This document shows, piece by piece, positions 54,317 to 62,764 of a DNA stretch of 64,000 bases (positions within the stretch are counted from its first letter, which is position 1; each line of letters opens with the position of its first letter). The position numbers were made by a program, and so were the translations under genes. Source of the stretch: B10-G9 sp964627755. Lineage in GTDB: Bacteria; Chloroflexota; Anaerolineae; Anaerolineales; UBA11858. Below the pieces are notes generated by a model. The model saw only the letters and a program-made list of their open reading frames with translations. It made no database searches and was not told the origin of the DNA. The stretch spans positions 15,353 through 79,352 of the forward strand of contig CAZVIH010000093.1 of the NCBI GenBank assembly GCA_964627755.1, read 5' to 3'.

Positions 54317-54493
54317 ATGACACCTTTACCAAAACAACGCACTTCCAAGGGCCGCAAGAACCGCCGTCGAGCTCATGATGCGTTAAAACCAAAGCAGTTG
54401 GTCCAATGCAGCAACTGTGGTGAAAAACGCCTACCTCACCGGGTATGCCCCCACTGTGGTTATTATCGTGGCCGTGAAGTTATAGCAAAATAA
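54317..54493 (+). CDS. rpmF: 50S ribosomal protein L32
   Basis: A 58-residue zinc-ribbon ribosomal protein. It opens MTPLPKQRTSKGRKNRRRAH, the usual L32 start, and has C31, C34, C44 and C47 (CSNC...CPHC) as zinc ligands. A CAGGAG site is about 8 bases before the ATG, and a near-consensus promoter is 67 bases upstream. A hairpin follows the stop. Confidence 0.95.
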   Translation: MTPLPKQRTSKGRKNRRRAHDALKPKQLVQCSNCGEKRLPHRVCPHCGYYRGREVIAK

Positions 54494-54526
54494 TCTATCC
54501 CAAAATTTGATCAAATAAATCGGACA

Positions 54527-54556
54527 GGCCGTGACTATCACGGCCGTCTGTGTTTT
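54527..54556 (+). terminator. Terminator after rpmF
   Basis: GGCCGTGA (54527-54534) pairs with TCACGGCC (54538-54545), loop CTA, followed by GTCTGTGTTTT. Confidence 0.65.
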
Positions 54557-54622
54557 AATCAGCGATAGGTTATAATAAAAAAGGCCGCCAAACAGGCGGA
54601 AAAATAAAATTTGGGAGATCTT

Positions 54623-54988
54623 ATGGCAACAACTGAACGTCCCCCGGGAAAAACCACCATTGCTCCAGGTGTTCTATCCACGATCATTCGATTAACCGCT
54701 CTTCAAGTGGAAGGAGTAAGCCGTCTGGCGCTAACCCCCAGCAGTGTAAATACCCTGTTCAGCCGCAATCGTGATGATGGGGTTGAGATCACTATAGAAG
54801 AAGACGGTTCTGTTCATGCAGATATCCACCTGGTTCTAACCGACAAAGTCAATATTCGGGAAACCAGCAAACAGGTTCAGGATGATGTTTCAGTAGCCAT
54901 CTCTAAGATGGTTGGCATGGAAGTTGGCACAATCAATGTCCATATTGAAAATATTGATTATGAAAACAACCTGGCCTCTGAGGATTAA
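54623..54988 (+). CDS. Asp23/Gls24 family envelope stress protein
   Basis: A 121-residue protein of the Asp23/Gls24 (DUF322) family: GVLSTIIRLTALQVEGVSRL, then GVEITIEEDGSVHADIHLVL and NIRETSKQVQDDVSVAISKMVGMEVGTINVHIENI. The family is linked to envelope stress in gram-positive bacteria and often precedes nusB, as here (6-base gap). The ATG at 54623 with GGGAGA upstream is preferred to one four codons earlier. It is cytoplasmic, with no signal peptide. Confidence 0.92.
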   Translation: MATTERPPGKTTIAPGVLSTIIRLTALQVEGVSRLALTPSSVNTLFSRNRDDGVEITIEEDGSVHADIHLVLTDKVNIRETSKQVQDDVSVAISKMVGMEVGTINVHIENIDYENNLASED

Positions 54989-54994
54989 GACCTT

Positions 54995-55444
54995 ATGAAG
55001 GACCGCACCCGAGCGCGGGGGATTGCCCTCCAGGCTTTGTATGAACTGGATATCACAGATCACCCGATAGGTACGGTATTAACTGATAGAATGGCTGATA
55101 CGGATCTGGATGATGAGTTAGTCGAGTTTTTCCGATCGATTGTATTGGGCGTAGTGCCTATTCGGAGCGAACTTGACCATTTCATCGCTGATCATGCCCC
55201 AGACTGGCCGCTAGACCAGGTTGCTGTAATTGACAGAAATATCATCCGGATCGCTTTATGGGAGTTTGCTATTGCGGATGATATCCCCCTGAAAGTAGCC
55301 ATCAATGAGGCTGTAGAGCTGGCAAAAACATATGGATCAGACAGTACGCCCCGGTTTGTGAACGGAGTATTGGGTTCTCTGGCTGACCGTCAAAATGAGA
55401 TCATTCAATCTTTTCAACAAATCCAGTCCCGGGATATTGAGTAA
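54995..55444 (+). CDS. nusB: Transcription antitermination factor NusB
   Basis: A 149-residue all-helical RNA-binding protein that, with S10, supports antitermination in rRNA operons. RTRARGIALQALYELDI is the arginine-rich N-terminal helix, and DRNIIRIALWEFAIADDIPLKVAINEAVELAKTYGSDSTPRFVNGVL is the C-terminal family core. It begins 6 bases after the Asp23-family stop and 6 bases before a tatA/B-like gene. Confidence 0.95.
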   Translation: MKDRTRARGIALQALYELDITDHPIGTVLTDRMADTDLDDELVEFFRSIVLGVVPIRSELDHFIADHAPDWPLDQVAVIDRNIIRIALWEFAIADDIPLKVAINEAVELAKTYGSDSTPRFVNGVLGSLADRQNEIIQSFQQIQSRDIE

Positions 55445-55450
55445 GTCCAT

Positions 55451-55825
55451 ATGAATATTTTTGGCATAGGTCCTCTTGAGATTGTATTTGTTCTTATCAT
55501 CGGTATTCTGGTTCTTGGCCCGGAAGGCATGATTGCTGCAGGGCGCAAACTGGGGAAATTCATGCGCTCAATAATTAAGTCCAGCTGGTGGCAGAATATC
55601 CGCAAGGGAGTAAGCGAAATCCAATATTTGCCTCAACGTTTAATGCGCGAAGCAGAACTCGAGGAATTGAATGAACTCCGAATGCTGACTAAAGAGGACT
55701 TTCCAAAAATAGGCGGCAAGGACCTGTTAAACTCATCTTCCTGGAGTGGATCTCCCATTCCAAAAGCGAAACCTGAAGAGCAGAAGATCACAGAAACTAA
55801 AGAGCAAAAACCTACAGAAAGTTAA
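55451..55825 (+). CDS. TatA/TatB-type Sec-independent translocase subunit
   Basis: A 124-residue protein with one N-terminal membrane helix and the Tat hinge: FGIGPLEIVFVLIIGILVLGPEGM, followed by the amphipathic helix AAGRKLGKFMRSIIKSSW. The charged tail is longer than in most TatA proteins, which leans toward TatB, but the A/B split is unreliable outside proteobacteria. No tatC is present here. The second L,D-transpeptidase has a Tat-like leader and could be a client. Confidence 0.85.
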   Translation: MNIFGIGPLEIVFVLIIGILVLGPEGMIAAGRKLGKFMRSIIKSSWWQNIRKGVSEIQYLPQRLMREAELEELNELRMLTKEDFPKIGGKDLLNSSSWSGSPIPKAKPEEQKITETKEQKPTES

Positions 55826-56004
55826 AGTTTTCCGCCAGCGCTTCAACACTCGGGGATGGACCCCACACAACCCAGATCTATTTTATTGGTATTTATTAAA
55901 TTGACACGTCTTTACACGTGAATATCCAGCAGAACATGCTGATTAAGTGTGCCCGCGTAGTTCTATCATCTACCCGTCACTATTGACGAAGGGAGCGTGG
56001 ATCT

Positions 56005-57366
56005 ATGAGACCTGTCTATGCCATCTCCGGAGGAGTTTCGAAGTTTGCCAAAGCTCGTCCGGACAAGACCTATCAGGCAGTGGTTAAAGAAGCCTACGAT
56101 TATGCCATTGATGATCTGCAAATAAGTTTTCCAGATTTCACAAAGATCGCTGATGGTTCCGTAGCCTCCTATTTTTCCGATCACTTCAGCCGCCAGCTGA
56201 TGGCAGCCATTATGGCCCAGGACTATCTTGGTTTGTGTCCCAAGCCCAGCCACCGTGTGGAAGGGGGTGGAGCTACAGGTGGTTTGTGTTTCCAGGAAGC
56301 CTGGAAATCGATCGCTAGCGGCCATATGGACGTCGTAGCCGCCTATGGCTTTGAAACCATGAGCCATGTTGAAACCTGGAAGGGAAACGAGTTCATCGCA
56401 CTGGCATCAGATGTGTCATTTGATTACCCGGTGGGAGGTTTTTATTCAGGTTATTATGCCATGATGGTTACGCGCCATATGAAAGAATATGGCACCACCG
56501 TGGAAGAAATGGCCCATGTCAGTGTGAAAAACCATATCAACGCCTTTCATAATCCATACGCCCAGAAAAGAAATCGTTATTCCATACAGGATGTGCGTAA
56601 TGCGCCGATGGTCGCCTGGCCCTTAACCCGCCTGGATATCTGTGTCATGTCAGATGGTGCAGCAGCTACGATCCTGGCATCCGAAGAAGGTATCCAGAAA
56701 CTGGAAAAAGCCGGCGCCAAGATCCCCCGCCCATTAGTGAAAATAACAGGCATCGGACGAGGAACCGATGCCATGCGCATGGCTGACAGGCCGCATGTCG
56801 ATTACGATACTTTTATCGAGGATTACGCGACCGAACAAGAGAAGGCATCCAGTGATACCATGAAGTACTATAAAAATCTTTGGGATCACGGAACTCGCTA
56901 CCCGGGAGTTCATTCATTCCGGGCTGGAAGAACAGCTGGCAATATGGCCTATAAACACGCCGGTATCCATGATCCGATTGAAGAACTTGATTTTGTCGAA
57001 CTTCATGACGCCTACACCTCCAGTGAGATCCAAACCTATGAAGATCTGGGGCTTTGCCGCTACGGAGAAGGCGGCCCATTCGCCGCTTCGGGTAAAGCTT
57101 TCCTGCCAGGTATTGATTACGGGTTGAAACTGCCAGATAAACCTGCCTGTCCAGTAAATCCATCCGGGGGTTTGATCGCCTGTGGTCACCCGGTTGGGGC
57201 AACCGGATTAATGCAAGCTGTCTTTGCAATTTGGCAGCTGCAGGGATCTATCAAAAAACATTTTAATGACAAAACCTTGCAGGTCCAGGATGCCAAAAAA
57301 GGTGCCATTCACTCGCATGCCGGCACTGGAACTTATGTCACTGTCAGCATTTTGGAAAAGGAATAA
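56005..57366 (+). CDS. Thiolase-fold protein (SCP-x/lipid-transfer type) lacking the nucleophilic cysteine
   Basis: A 453-residue thiolase-superfamily protein. The active-site histidines are present in ELHDAYTSSE and CGHPVGATG, with NPSGGLIACGH. The loop that normally carries the nucleophilic Cys (VENACASG) reads V85-E-G-G-G89-A-T-G, so Cys is replaced by Gly. Thioester chemistry by the standard route is thus excluded. Thiolase-fold proteins without the Cys that pair with DUF35 proteins include retro-aldolases of steroid side-chain breakdown (Ltp2 type), and such a DUF35-like gene follows within 10 bases. GGGAG precedes the ATG. Substrate unknown. Confidence 0.88.
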   Translation: MRPVYAISGGVSKFAKARPDKTYQAVVKEAYDYAIDDLQISFPDFTKIADGSVASYFSDHFSRQLMAAIMAQDYLGLCPKPSHRVEGGGATGGLCFQEAWKSIASGHMDVVAAYGFETMSHVETWKGNEFIALASDVSFDYPVGGFYSGYYAMMVTRHMKEYGTTVEEMAHVSVKNHINAFHNPYAQKRNRYSIQDVRNAPMVAWPLTRLDICVMSDGAAATILASEEGIQKLEKAGAKIPRPLVKITGIGRGTDAMRMADRPHVDYDTFIEDYATEQEKASSDTMKYYKNLWDHGTRYPGVHSFRAGRTAGNMAYKHAGIHDPIEELDFVELHDAYTSSEIQTYEDLGLCRYGEGGPFAASGKAFLPGIDYGLKLPDKPACPVNPSGGLIACGHPVGATGLMQAVFAIWQLQGSIKKHFNDKTLQVQDAKKGAIHSHAGTGTYVTVSILEKE

Positions 57367-57375
57367 GGAGGAACG

Positions 57376-57921
57376 ATGACAAAATTACCTCGCAAACAAG
57401 AAGAAACCCTGGGGGGCACAATCGTTCACAATTTACCTTTTCCCAGGGAGTTAACCCCGGAGGCATTGGCCTGGCTAAAGGAAATGGCTCCGATTCAAAT
57501 TGAACAGCCGTACAGTATTACTTACCTGCATTCCTATGCTCAGGATAGTCCCTGGTTTGCAGGTTTAACCAATAAGAAAATACTCGCCAACCAGGATCCG
57601 GTTTCCGGGTATACCTACGCTACCCCCCGCGGCCATGATATGTATTCAGGCGCCGAAACAAACTGGATTGATATTACAGAAAACGAGGCGGTTATTCACA
57701 CCTTTACTGTATGTCATTTTGGTTCTGAAGCATTCCTGGATCAGACGCCATTTGTACTCGTGCAGGTGGAATTTGAAGGTGTCGATACCTTGCTTCTCAG
57801 CCGTCTGTTGGGGGTGGACCCGATGGAAGCCAGCCTGGATTGGATTGGTATGAAGGTAACACCTCAATTCATCAGAAACAGCAAACTTCAGCCGACAGAC
57901 GTATATTTCGTTCCAGCATAA
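57376..57921 (+). CDS. DUF35/OB-fold partner of the thiolase-like protein, zinc ribbon degenerate
   Basis: A 181-residue protein with the DUF35 layout: N-terminal helix, a ribbon region and a C-terminal OB fold (VIHTFTVCHFGSEAFLDQTPFVLVQVEFEG and LLSRLLGVDP). In most DUF35 proteins the ribbon has four cysteines; here the equivalent segment, ILANQDPVSGYTYATPRGHDM, has none, so zinc is not bound there. AAGGAGG lies just before the ATG, 10 bases after the thiolase-like stop. DUF35 proteins bridge acyl-CoA substrates between active sites in thiolase/HMG-CoA synthase and aldolase complexes. Confidence 0.85.
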   Translation: MTKLPRKQEETLGGTIVHNLPFPRELTPEALAWLKEMAPIQIEQPYSITYLHSYAQDSPWFAGLTNKKILANQDPVSGYTYATPRGHDMYSGAETNWIDITENEAVIHTFTVCHFGSEAFLDQTPFVLVQVEFEGVDTLLLSRLLGVDPMEASLDWIGMKVTPQFIRNSKLQPTDVYFVPA

Positions 57922-57931
57922 AATATCTCTT

Positions 57932-57962
57932 AGGAACAGCATCCTTCTTGGATGCTGCTCCT
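57932..57962 (+). terminator. Hairpin after the thiolase/DUF35 pair
   Basis: AGGAaCAGCATCC (57932-57944) pairs with GGATGCTGcTCCT (57950-57962), one mismatch, loop TTCTT. No T-run follows directly; a second hairpin with T5 lies at 57984-58030. Confidence 0.55.
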
Positions 57963-57969
57963 ATTGGTT

Positions 57970-57998
57970 GTGCAAACTAACCTAAACTGGTCTATAAT
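57970..57998 (+). promoter_or_regulatory. Putative promoter for the 58036 gene
   Basis: GTGCAA (57970-57975), 17-base spacer, TATAAT (57993-57998). The -10 lies partly in the left arm of an inverted repeat. Confidence 0.5.
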
Positions 57999-58027
57999 CT
58001 TAGCAATCGGCTAAAATAGACCAGTTT
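57984..58027. repeat. 12-bp inverted repeat overlapping a promoter
   Basis: AAACTGGTCTAT (57984-57995) and ATAGACCAGTTT (58016-58027) are perfect inverted arms 20 bases apart, ending in a T5 run. It could be an operator or a terminator for read-through. Confidence 0.65.
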
Positions 58028-58035
58028 TTGTGTGT

Positions 58036-58788
58036 ATGAAAGAAACCAATCAGGATAATCCGATCACAAAATACTACCTCCAGGATTTAACCTGGCGTGA
58101 TTTTTTAAGGGTCTTCCTGCCCTTGATCATCGTGGTTCTAATACCACTTGTTTATGGATTGTGGCGCACTTTATATGGCTACTCCTCTTTTGGTCCAGCA
58201 GCTGCAGCTGCCTGGGGGAGAACCTGGTTTTATATCGCCGGAATCCTGGTCATACTGGTGCTTCTTTATACATACCGGAGGTTGAAAAGAGCCCATACCT
58301 GGATCAATGTTTACTCCTGGGGATTAAAATTTCATTTTCCACCAGGACGTCAACGAATACTAAAATGGGACGAGGTCGTGGGGATAACCAGCTATTCGAT
58401 CAATAAATCTTTACTGCGACGGGCTCGGCGGAAAAAACATTACCTGATCCTGTATTCAAAAAAGTACCGCCCCCTGCAGGTCCATCCAGGGATAAAAGAT
58501 CATGAAGGCCTGAAAAAAATCATTAAAAAACACTCCTACAAACATCTGCAGCCCAGGTTGTCACAGGCATTTATAAAAGGAATAACCCTTCCATTTGGTG
58601 ATGTGTCCATTTCAAAGGATAAACTCATTCTCCCAAAAGTGGAAGTGCCCTGGGATTATATTGAAGGAATTTCAGTGGAGAAAGGAGATTTTATCATCAA
58701 CCTCACGGAAAGAAATTCAATCGAGATCCCTATACGCAAGATCGTCAACCTTGAAATCCTTATTCACCTCATTAAAACGGAGATCTGA
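58036..58788 (+). CDS. Unrecognised membrane protein with two helices and a PH-like region
   Basis: I do not recognise the family. The 250-residue protein has membrane helices at about residues 25-45 and 65-88 and then a cytoplasmic part with strand patterns such as YSWGLKFHFPPGRQRILKWDEVVGI, typical of bacterial PH-like (bPH) domains, then a basic stretch (LLRRARRKKHYLILYSKKYR) and a second similar module. It is 2 bases before a lipoprotein gene that it probably shares a message with. No ribosome site is visible; a GTG at 58030 is an alternative start. Confidence 0.72.
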   Translation: MKETNQDNPITKYYLQDLTWRDFLRVFLPLIIVVLIPLVYGLWRTLYGYSSFGPAAAAAWGRTWFYIAGILVILVLLYTYRRLKRAHTWINVYSWGLKFHFPPGRQRILKWDEVVGITSYSINKSLLRRARRKKHYLILYSKKYRPLQVHPGIKDHEGLKKIIKKHSYKHLQPRLSQAFIKGITLPFGDVSISKDKLILPKVEVPWDYIEGISVEKGDFIINLTERNSIEIPIRKIVNLEILIHLIKTEI

Positions 58789-58789
58789 T

Positions 58790-61282
58790 ATGTCGGTTTC
58801 CCACCCAAAACGGATTGTATTGAGTTTTATCTGTCTGTTATGTTTTTTTCTCAGCAGCTGTGGAAGTATCTCGTTAGGTAATATTTTTCCTAATGTAAAT
58901 ACCGACTCCTCAGATGAAGTAATGGTGGAAGTGACATTCTATGTTCAGATTCCACTAAATACACCTGAGGGAGAGATCATATACCTGAGCACTTTGGACG
59001 AGGTGACCGGCCTGGGGGTTAATGCGACCGCCCATCCCCTGGAACCTGCTCTGGGAGATGCGAATCTCGATCAGGGTTTGATCTACCAGACCACTATAAC
59101 GGTTCCCCAGCATACCATCATCAAATACCGCTATACTAGACAAAACCAGTATGCTGTGATCGAACACACTCAAAGTGATGATCAGGTGCGCTATAGAATG
59201 GCCAAAGCAGATAACCCACTTGAAATTAGAGATGTCGTCAGTAAATGGTCAGATACTTCCTATTATTGGCCGGAACCAGGCAGGATATCCGGGACCATCA
59301 GCGACGCAATGACCGGGGAACCAGTGCCCGGAATGTTAGTGATTGGCGGAGGTGTCCAGGCATTTACTACGGCTTCCGGTTCTTATATGCTGCCAGGCCT
59401 TCCTCCCGGTATTCATAATCTTGTCGTATATTCACCGGATGGCAGTTACCAGGAAATCCAGCAGGGAGCGGAAGTTGCCTCCCAGGCGAATACCGAAGCT
59501 AATTTATCGATCACTCCCCGCGAGTATGTAGATGTGACTTTTCTTGTCTCTGTTCCTATTGGCACACCTGAGAACAGCGTCAAACTGGTCGGAAATTTAT
59601 ATCAGCTCGGCAATACTTTTGGAAATCTGCCAGGAGGTATGAACACAATTCCGTCCAGAATGCCCCATCTAACCTCTGCCGGAGACAATCGTTACGGAAT
59701 TATCTTGTCCCTTCCCGTTGGGGCCGAAATCCGATATAAATTCACCCTTGGTGATGGTTTTTGGAATGCTGAACATAGTGATGATGGATCCTTTTTTATA
59801 AGGAGGTTTATCGTTCCTGAACACCCGGTTCAATATTCAGATGAAGTGTCCACCTGGAAATCCGGAACAAAAGATTCCATCACTTTTGATTTGTGGACAC
59901 CAGGAAATACACCTGTTGGCGAAAAGGTTTACATTCAATTCAATCCATATGGATGGACAACCCCCCTGCCCATGACTGAAGTTGCTCCAAACCATTGGGT
60001 TTTTATTCTTTTTTCTCCCTTCGATATCCTCTCAGATTTGACATACAGATATTGCAGAGAAGGTGAATGTGGCATCGCTGACGATGCCGCAACTGCTGGA
60101 CCTTACGCAGCAGGTCGGAAGGTGTCGCCCAGTGCTGAGCCGCAGTACATCGCGGACAGCGTAGAAGACTGGTCCTGGCTGGAGCCTACTTCCTTTGCCG
60201 AGACTGCTCCCTTGCCCGCTATCACACCAAGAGGTGAAGAATTCATAACTGGAATCGAGTTCATGCCCGGCAATAAAGCCGCCGACTCAATCCAGATGTC
60301 AGCGGCCATCCCGCAAATAGCTGATCTAAATAGCGGTTGGATCATATTAACTCCTACCTGGAGTTTTACTCATCAAAATCCCCCTGTAATCGAACCGGAC
60401 CCAAATCAGGATCCTCTCTGGATAGATCTCAGTACCATGACCAATATCGCATTATCCGAAGGACTCCAGGTTGCGGTTCACCCCCAACCTCATTTCCCAG
60501 AGGACCCTGCTGATTGGTGGATGAACGCACCGCTGGATTTCAGCTGGTGGAATTCATGGTTCGATCAATATCACGCCTTTGCAATCCATTTTGCTGAAAC
60601 TGCCCAGCTCCAGAACGCAGATATGCTGATCCTCGGCGGGGATTGGCTGACACCTGCTTTACCTGGTGGTAGATTGGCAAATGGAGATCCTTCAGGTGTT
60701 CCGGCAGATTCCGAACTTCGCTGGGCAGAAATCATGAACGACGTTAATGCCCATTTTTCCGGGACCATTGCCTGGACAATGTCCCTCCCCTCTGCAAGTA
60801 AAGCCCCAGATTATTTTGAGCATGTTGACCAGATTCACCTGAATTGGAATCCGGGATTAACAATCAACTCGGACACCACGCTGGAAGAATTAATCAATAC
60901 AGCCAATCTTTCACTGGATGGAGAAGTTAATAATTTCTGGTCGACCTGGCTAAAAAAAGACGACAAGCTTCTGGTTTTGCGGGTCCTTTATCCATCTGTA
61001 TCGGGTTGGAATCCTAATTGCTCTTCTGACAGCGATGGTCCCTGCTATCCGATCTCAACCTTTACTGCCCCTGCCCCGACAGTGATGGAATATGGAACGG
61101 GATTTTCAGAACAGGCCCTTGCCTACCAGGTTTATTTATCAACTGCTCCAAAAAAGAGCTGGGTATCGGGAATTATCTCGCAGGGTTATTACGCTCCAGC
61201 TGTTCTGCACGATAAATCAATCTCCATCCATGGGAAACCAGCAGAATCGCTGGTGCAGGAGTGGTTTTTCAGACTTAAATAA
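58790..61282 (+). CDS. Multidomain lipoprotein: three beta-sandwich repeats, a carboxypeptidase-regulatory-like domain and a glycosidase-like barrel
   Basis: An 830-residue surface lipoprotein with lipobox LSSC (C24). Three related beta-sandwich repeats resemble starch-binding CBM20 modules and end alike: RDVVSKWSD (about 148-155), YSDEVSTWKS (about 349-358) and IADSVEDWSW (about 454-463). A carboxypeptidase-regulatory-like fold (GRISGTISDAMTGEPVPGM, then GLPPGIHNLVV) sits between repeats one and two, at about 164-241. The C-terminal 345 residues look like a TIM-barrel glycoside hydrolase (ILTPTWSF, LQVAVHPQPHF, MLILGGDW). The ATG at 58790, with CGGAG upstream, is chosen over a much longer reading frame. 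A role in polysaccharide use is likely. Confidence 0.8.
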   Translation: MSVSHPKRIVLSFICLLCFFLSSCGSISLGNIFPNVNTDSSDEVMVEVTFYVQIPLNTPEGEIIYLSTLDEVTGLGVNATAHPLEPALGDANLDQGLIYQTTITVPQHTIIKYRYTRQNQYAVIEHTQSDDQVRYRMAKADNPLEIRDVVSKWSDTSYYWPEPGRISGTISDAMTGEPVPGMLVIGGGVQAFTTASGSYMLPGLPPGIHNLVVYSPDGSYQEIQQGAEVASQANTEANLSITPREYVDVTFLVSVPIGTPENSVKLVGNLYQLGNTFGNLPGGMNTIPSRMPHLTSAGDNRYGIILSLPVGAEIRYKFTLGDGFWNAEHSDDGSFFIRRFIVPEHPVQYSDEVSTWKSGTKDSITFDLWTPGNTPVGEKVYIQFNPYGWTTPLPMTEVAPNHWVFILFSPFDILSDLTYRYCREGECGIADDAATAGPYAAGRKVSPSAEPQYIADSVEDWSWLEPTSFAETAPLPAITPRGEEFITGIEFMPGNKAADSIQMSAAIPQIADLNSGWIILTPTWSFTHQNPPVIEPDPNQDPLWIDLSTMTNIALSEGLQVAVHPQPHFPEDPADWWMNAPLDFSWWNSWFDQYHAFAIHFAETAQLQNADMLILGGDWLTPALPGGRLANGDPSGVPADSELRWAEIMNDVNAHFSGTIAWTMSLPSASKAPDYFEHVDQIHLNWNPGLTINSDTTLEELINTANLSLDGEVNNFWSTWLKKDDKLLVLRVLYPSVSGWNPNCSSDSDGPCYPISTFTAPAPTVMEYGTGFSEQALAYQVYLSTAPKKSWVSGIISQGYYAPAVLHDKSISIHGKPAESLVQEWFFRLK

Positions 61283-61313
61283 GATCTAGCTAAATTCCAG
61301 GCCAGAGACAAGT

Positions 61314-61345
61314 CAATATTCACCGAATATTGATTCAGTATTCGG
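61314..61345. repeat. Overlapping inverted repeats after the lipoprotein gene
   Basis: CAATATTC-ACC-GAATATTG (61314-61332) is a perfect 8-bp dyad. ACCGAATA (61322-61329) also pairs with TATTCGGT downstream, so two mutually exclusive hairpins share the middle arm. Confidence 0.5.
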
Positions 61346-61396
61346 TCCAAAAGCCGGGGGTATTGTTAATTAGTTATTTGATTTTAATATTGCCCC

Positions 61397-61424
61397 TTGC
61401 AAAATTGAACTCTGTTGCTATAAT
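61397..61424 (+). promoter_or_regulatory. Promoter of the primary sigma factor gene
   Basis: TTGCAA (61397-61402), 16-base spacer, TATAAT (61419-61424). The preceding bases make CCCCTTGCAAAA, the same twelve bases as at the SOS cassette promoter. Confidence 0.7.
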
Positions 61425-61446
61425 CATGATTCAGTTGAACAACTAA

Positions 61447-61478
61447 CCCATCCACTGAGGGAAAGTGGATGGGTTTTA
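61447..61478 (+). promoter_or_regulatory. Leader hairpin of the sigma factor gene, terminator-like
   Basis: CCCATCCACT (61447-61456) pairs perfectly with AGTGGATGGG (61464-61473), loop GAGGGAA, followed by TTTT. It lies between promoter and start codon, so it could act as an attenuator. Confidence 0.65.
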
Positions 61479-61516
61479 AATGTCAGACGATATAGGTATT
61501 TGGTGAAGTGTTAAGG

Positions 61517-62737
61517 ATGACGAAAGAAATCAAAAAAGAAGAAATCTCTGAGTTCGAAAACCCCCTGGCTCACCTGCTCCAAATAGGTAGAGACAAAGGT
61601 TATGTTACGCTAGATGATATCGCAGATATTTATCCCAAGGCAGAGAATAATGTCGACCAGCTGGAAGAAGCTTTTTCTGCTCTGCTAACTGCTGATATCC
61701 CCTATGTTGAAAGCGAAAACGAAGGGGAAGATTTATTTGAGGATGAGGATGAGGATCAGGATCAGGATGAAGATGAGATCGAGAATCATGATCGTGACCT
61801 CTTTGATGAAGATGATCCGCTGGAGAATATCAGCACTAACGATACTGTTGGCCTGTATATCAAACAAGCCGGTAAAGTTCCCCTTCTAACAAGAGATGAG
61901 GAGCAGAAACTGACAAGCCTGATAGATGTTGGGCGGAAGGCTCAAACCAGGCTGGCAGAAGAGGAACTCACACTCGAAGAGAGGGAAAACCTCAGCAAGG
62001 TCGTTGATGAGGGCTGGGAAGCTTTTGAGCATCTCATCCAGGCTAACTCCCGCCTTGTGATCAGCATTGCCAAGAAATATGTCGGCCGCGGTGTGTCTTT
62101 TCTGGACCTGATCCAGGAGGGTAATATTGGCATGATGCGGGCCGCACTAAAATTTGAACGCGACCGAGGATACAAATTCAGCACCTACGCAACCTGGTGG
62201 ATCCGCCAGGCGATCACCCGGGCAATAGCTGACCAGGGTCGAACCATCCGTGTACCTGTCCACATGGGCGACAAGATCAATAAAATGATCCGGATGCAGC
62301 ACCAGCTCAAGCAGGATTTAAATCGCGATCCGAATCAGGATGAACTGGCTGAAGCACTCAATGTCACCCCGGATGATATCCAGGACATGATGAAACATGC
62401 CCGGCGCCCGCTATCATTGGAAATGCCAACCGGCAAAGAAGATGATGCCCAGTTAGGCGATTTCATTGCTGATACTGAAGTTACACCTCCAGACGAGGAA
62501 GCGACCGGTATCCTGCTCCGGGAAGATCTTCAGAAAGCCTTGGCCGAGCTCCCTCCCCGGGAGACCAAGATCCTGGAAATGCGATATGGTTTAATTGATG
62601 GTCGAACACTGACATTAAACGAAGTAGGCAAGAAGATGGGCGTCACTCGCGAGAGAATTCGCCAGATCGAAGCCCAGGCATTAAGAAGGTTGCGCAATCC
62701 TCGCATCCAGGAAAAACTGCAGGCCTACTTAGACTAA
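61517..62737 (+). CDS. rpoD: Primary RNA polymerase sigma factor (sigma-70)
   Basis: A 406-residue sigma factor. After a lysine-rich start and a very acidic stretch (about residues 70-110, runs of Glu/Asp) comes region 1.2 (DTVGLYIKQAGKVPLLTRDEE), region 2 with FLDLIQEGNIGMMRAALKFE and KFSTYATWWIRQAITRAIADQ, region 3 with RTIRVPVHM and region 4 with LPPRETKILEMRYGL and GVTRERIRQIEAQALRRL. Regions 2.4 and 4.2 are of the housekeeping type, in keeping with the TTGACA/TATAAT promoters seen. The start could also be a GTG at 61508. Its leader holds a terminator-like hairpin. Confidence 0.95.
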   Translation: MTKEIKKEEISEFENPLAHLLQIGRDKGYVTLDDIADIYPKAENNVDQLEEAFSALLTADIPYVESENEGEDLFEDEDEDQDQDEDEIENHDRDLFDEDDPLENISTNDTVGLYIKQAGKVPLLTRDEEQKLTSLIDVGRKAQTRLAEEELTLEERENLSKVVDEGWEAFEHLIQANSRLVISIAKKYVGRGVSFLDLIQEGNIGMMRAALKFERDRGYKFSTYATWWIRQAITRAIADQGRTIRVPVHMGDKINKMIRMQHQLKQDLNRDPNQDELAEALNVTPDDIQDMMKHARRPLSLEMPTGKEDDAQLGDFIADTEVTPPDEEATGILLREDLQKALAELPPRETKILEMRYGLIDGRTLTLNEVGKKMGVTRERIRQIEAQALRRLRNPRIQEKLQAYLD

Positions 62738-62764
62738 TTCTTAACATTGATCAACAAAAAAAAT

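Noticed and set aside
61735..61800. GATGAGGAT-type repeat as a DNA element
   Set aside because: It encodes the acidic stretch of the sigma factor, common in primary sigma factors; no sign of a separate element.
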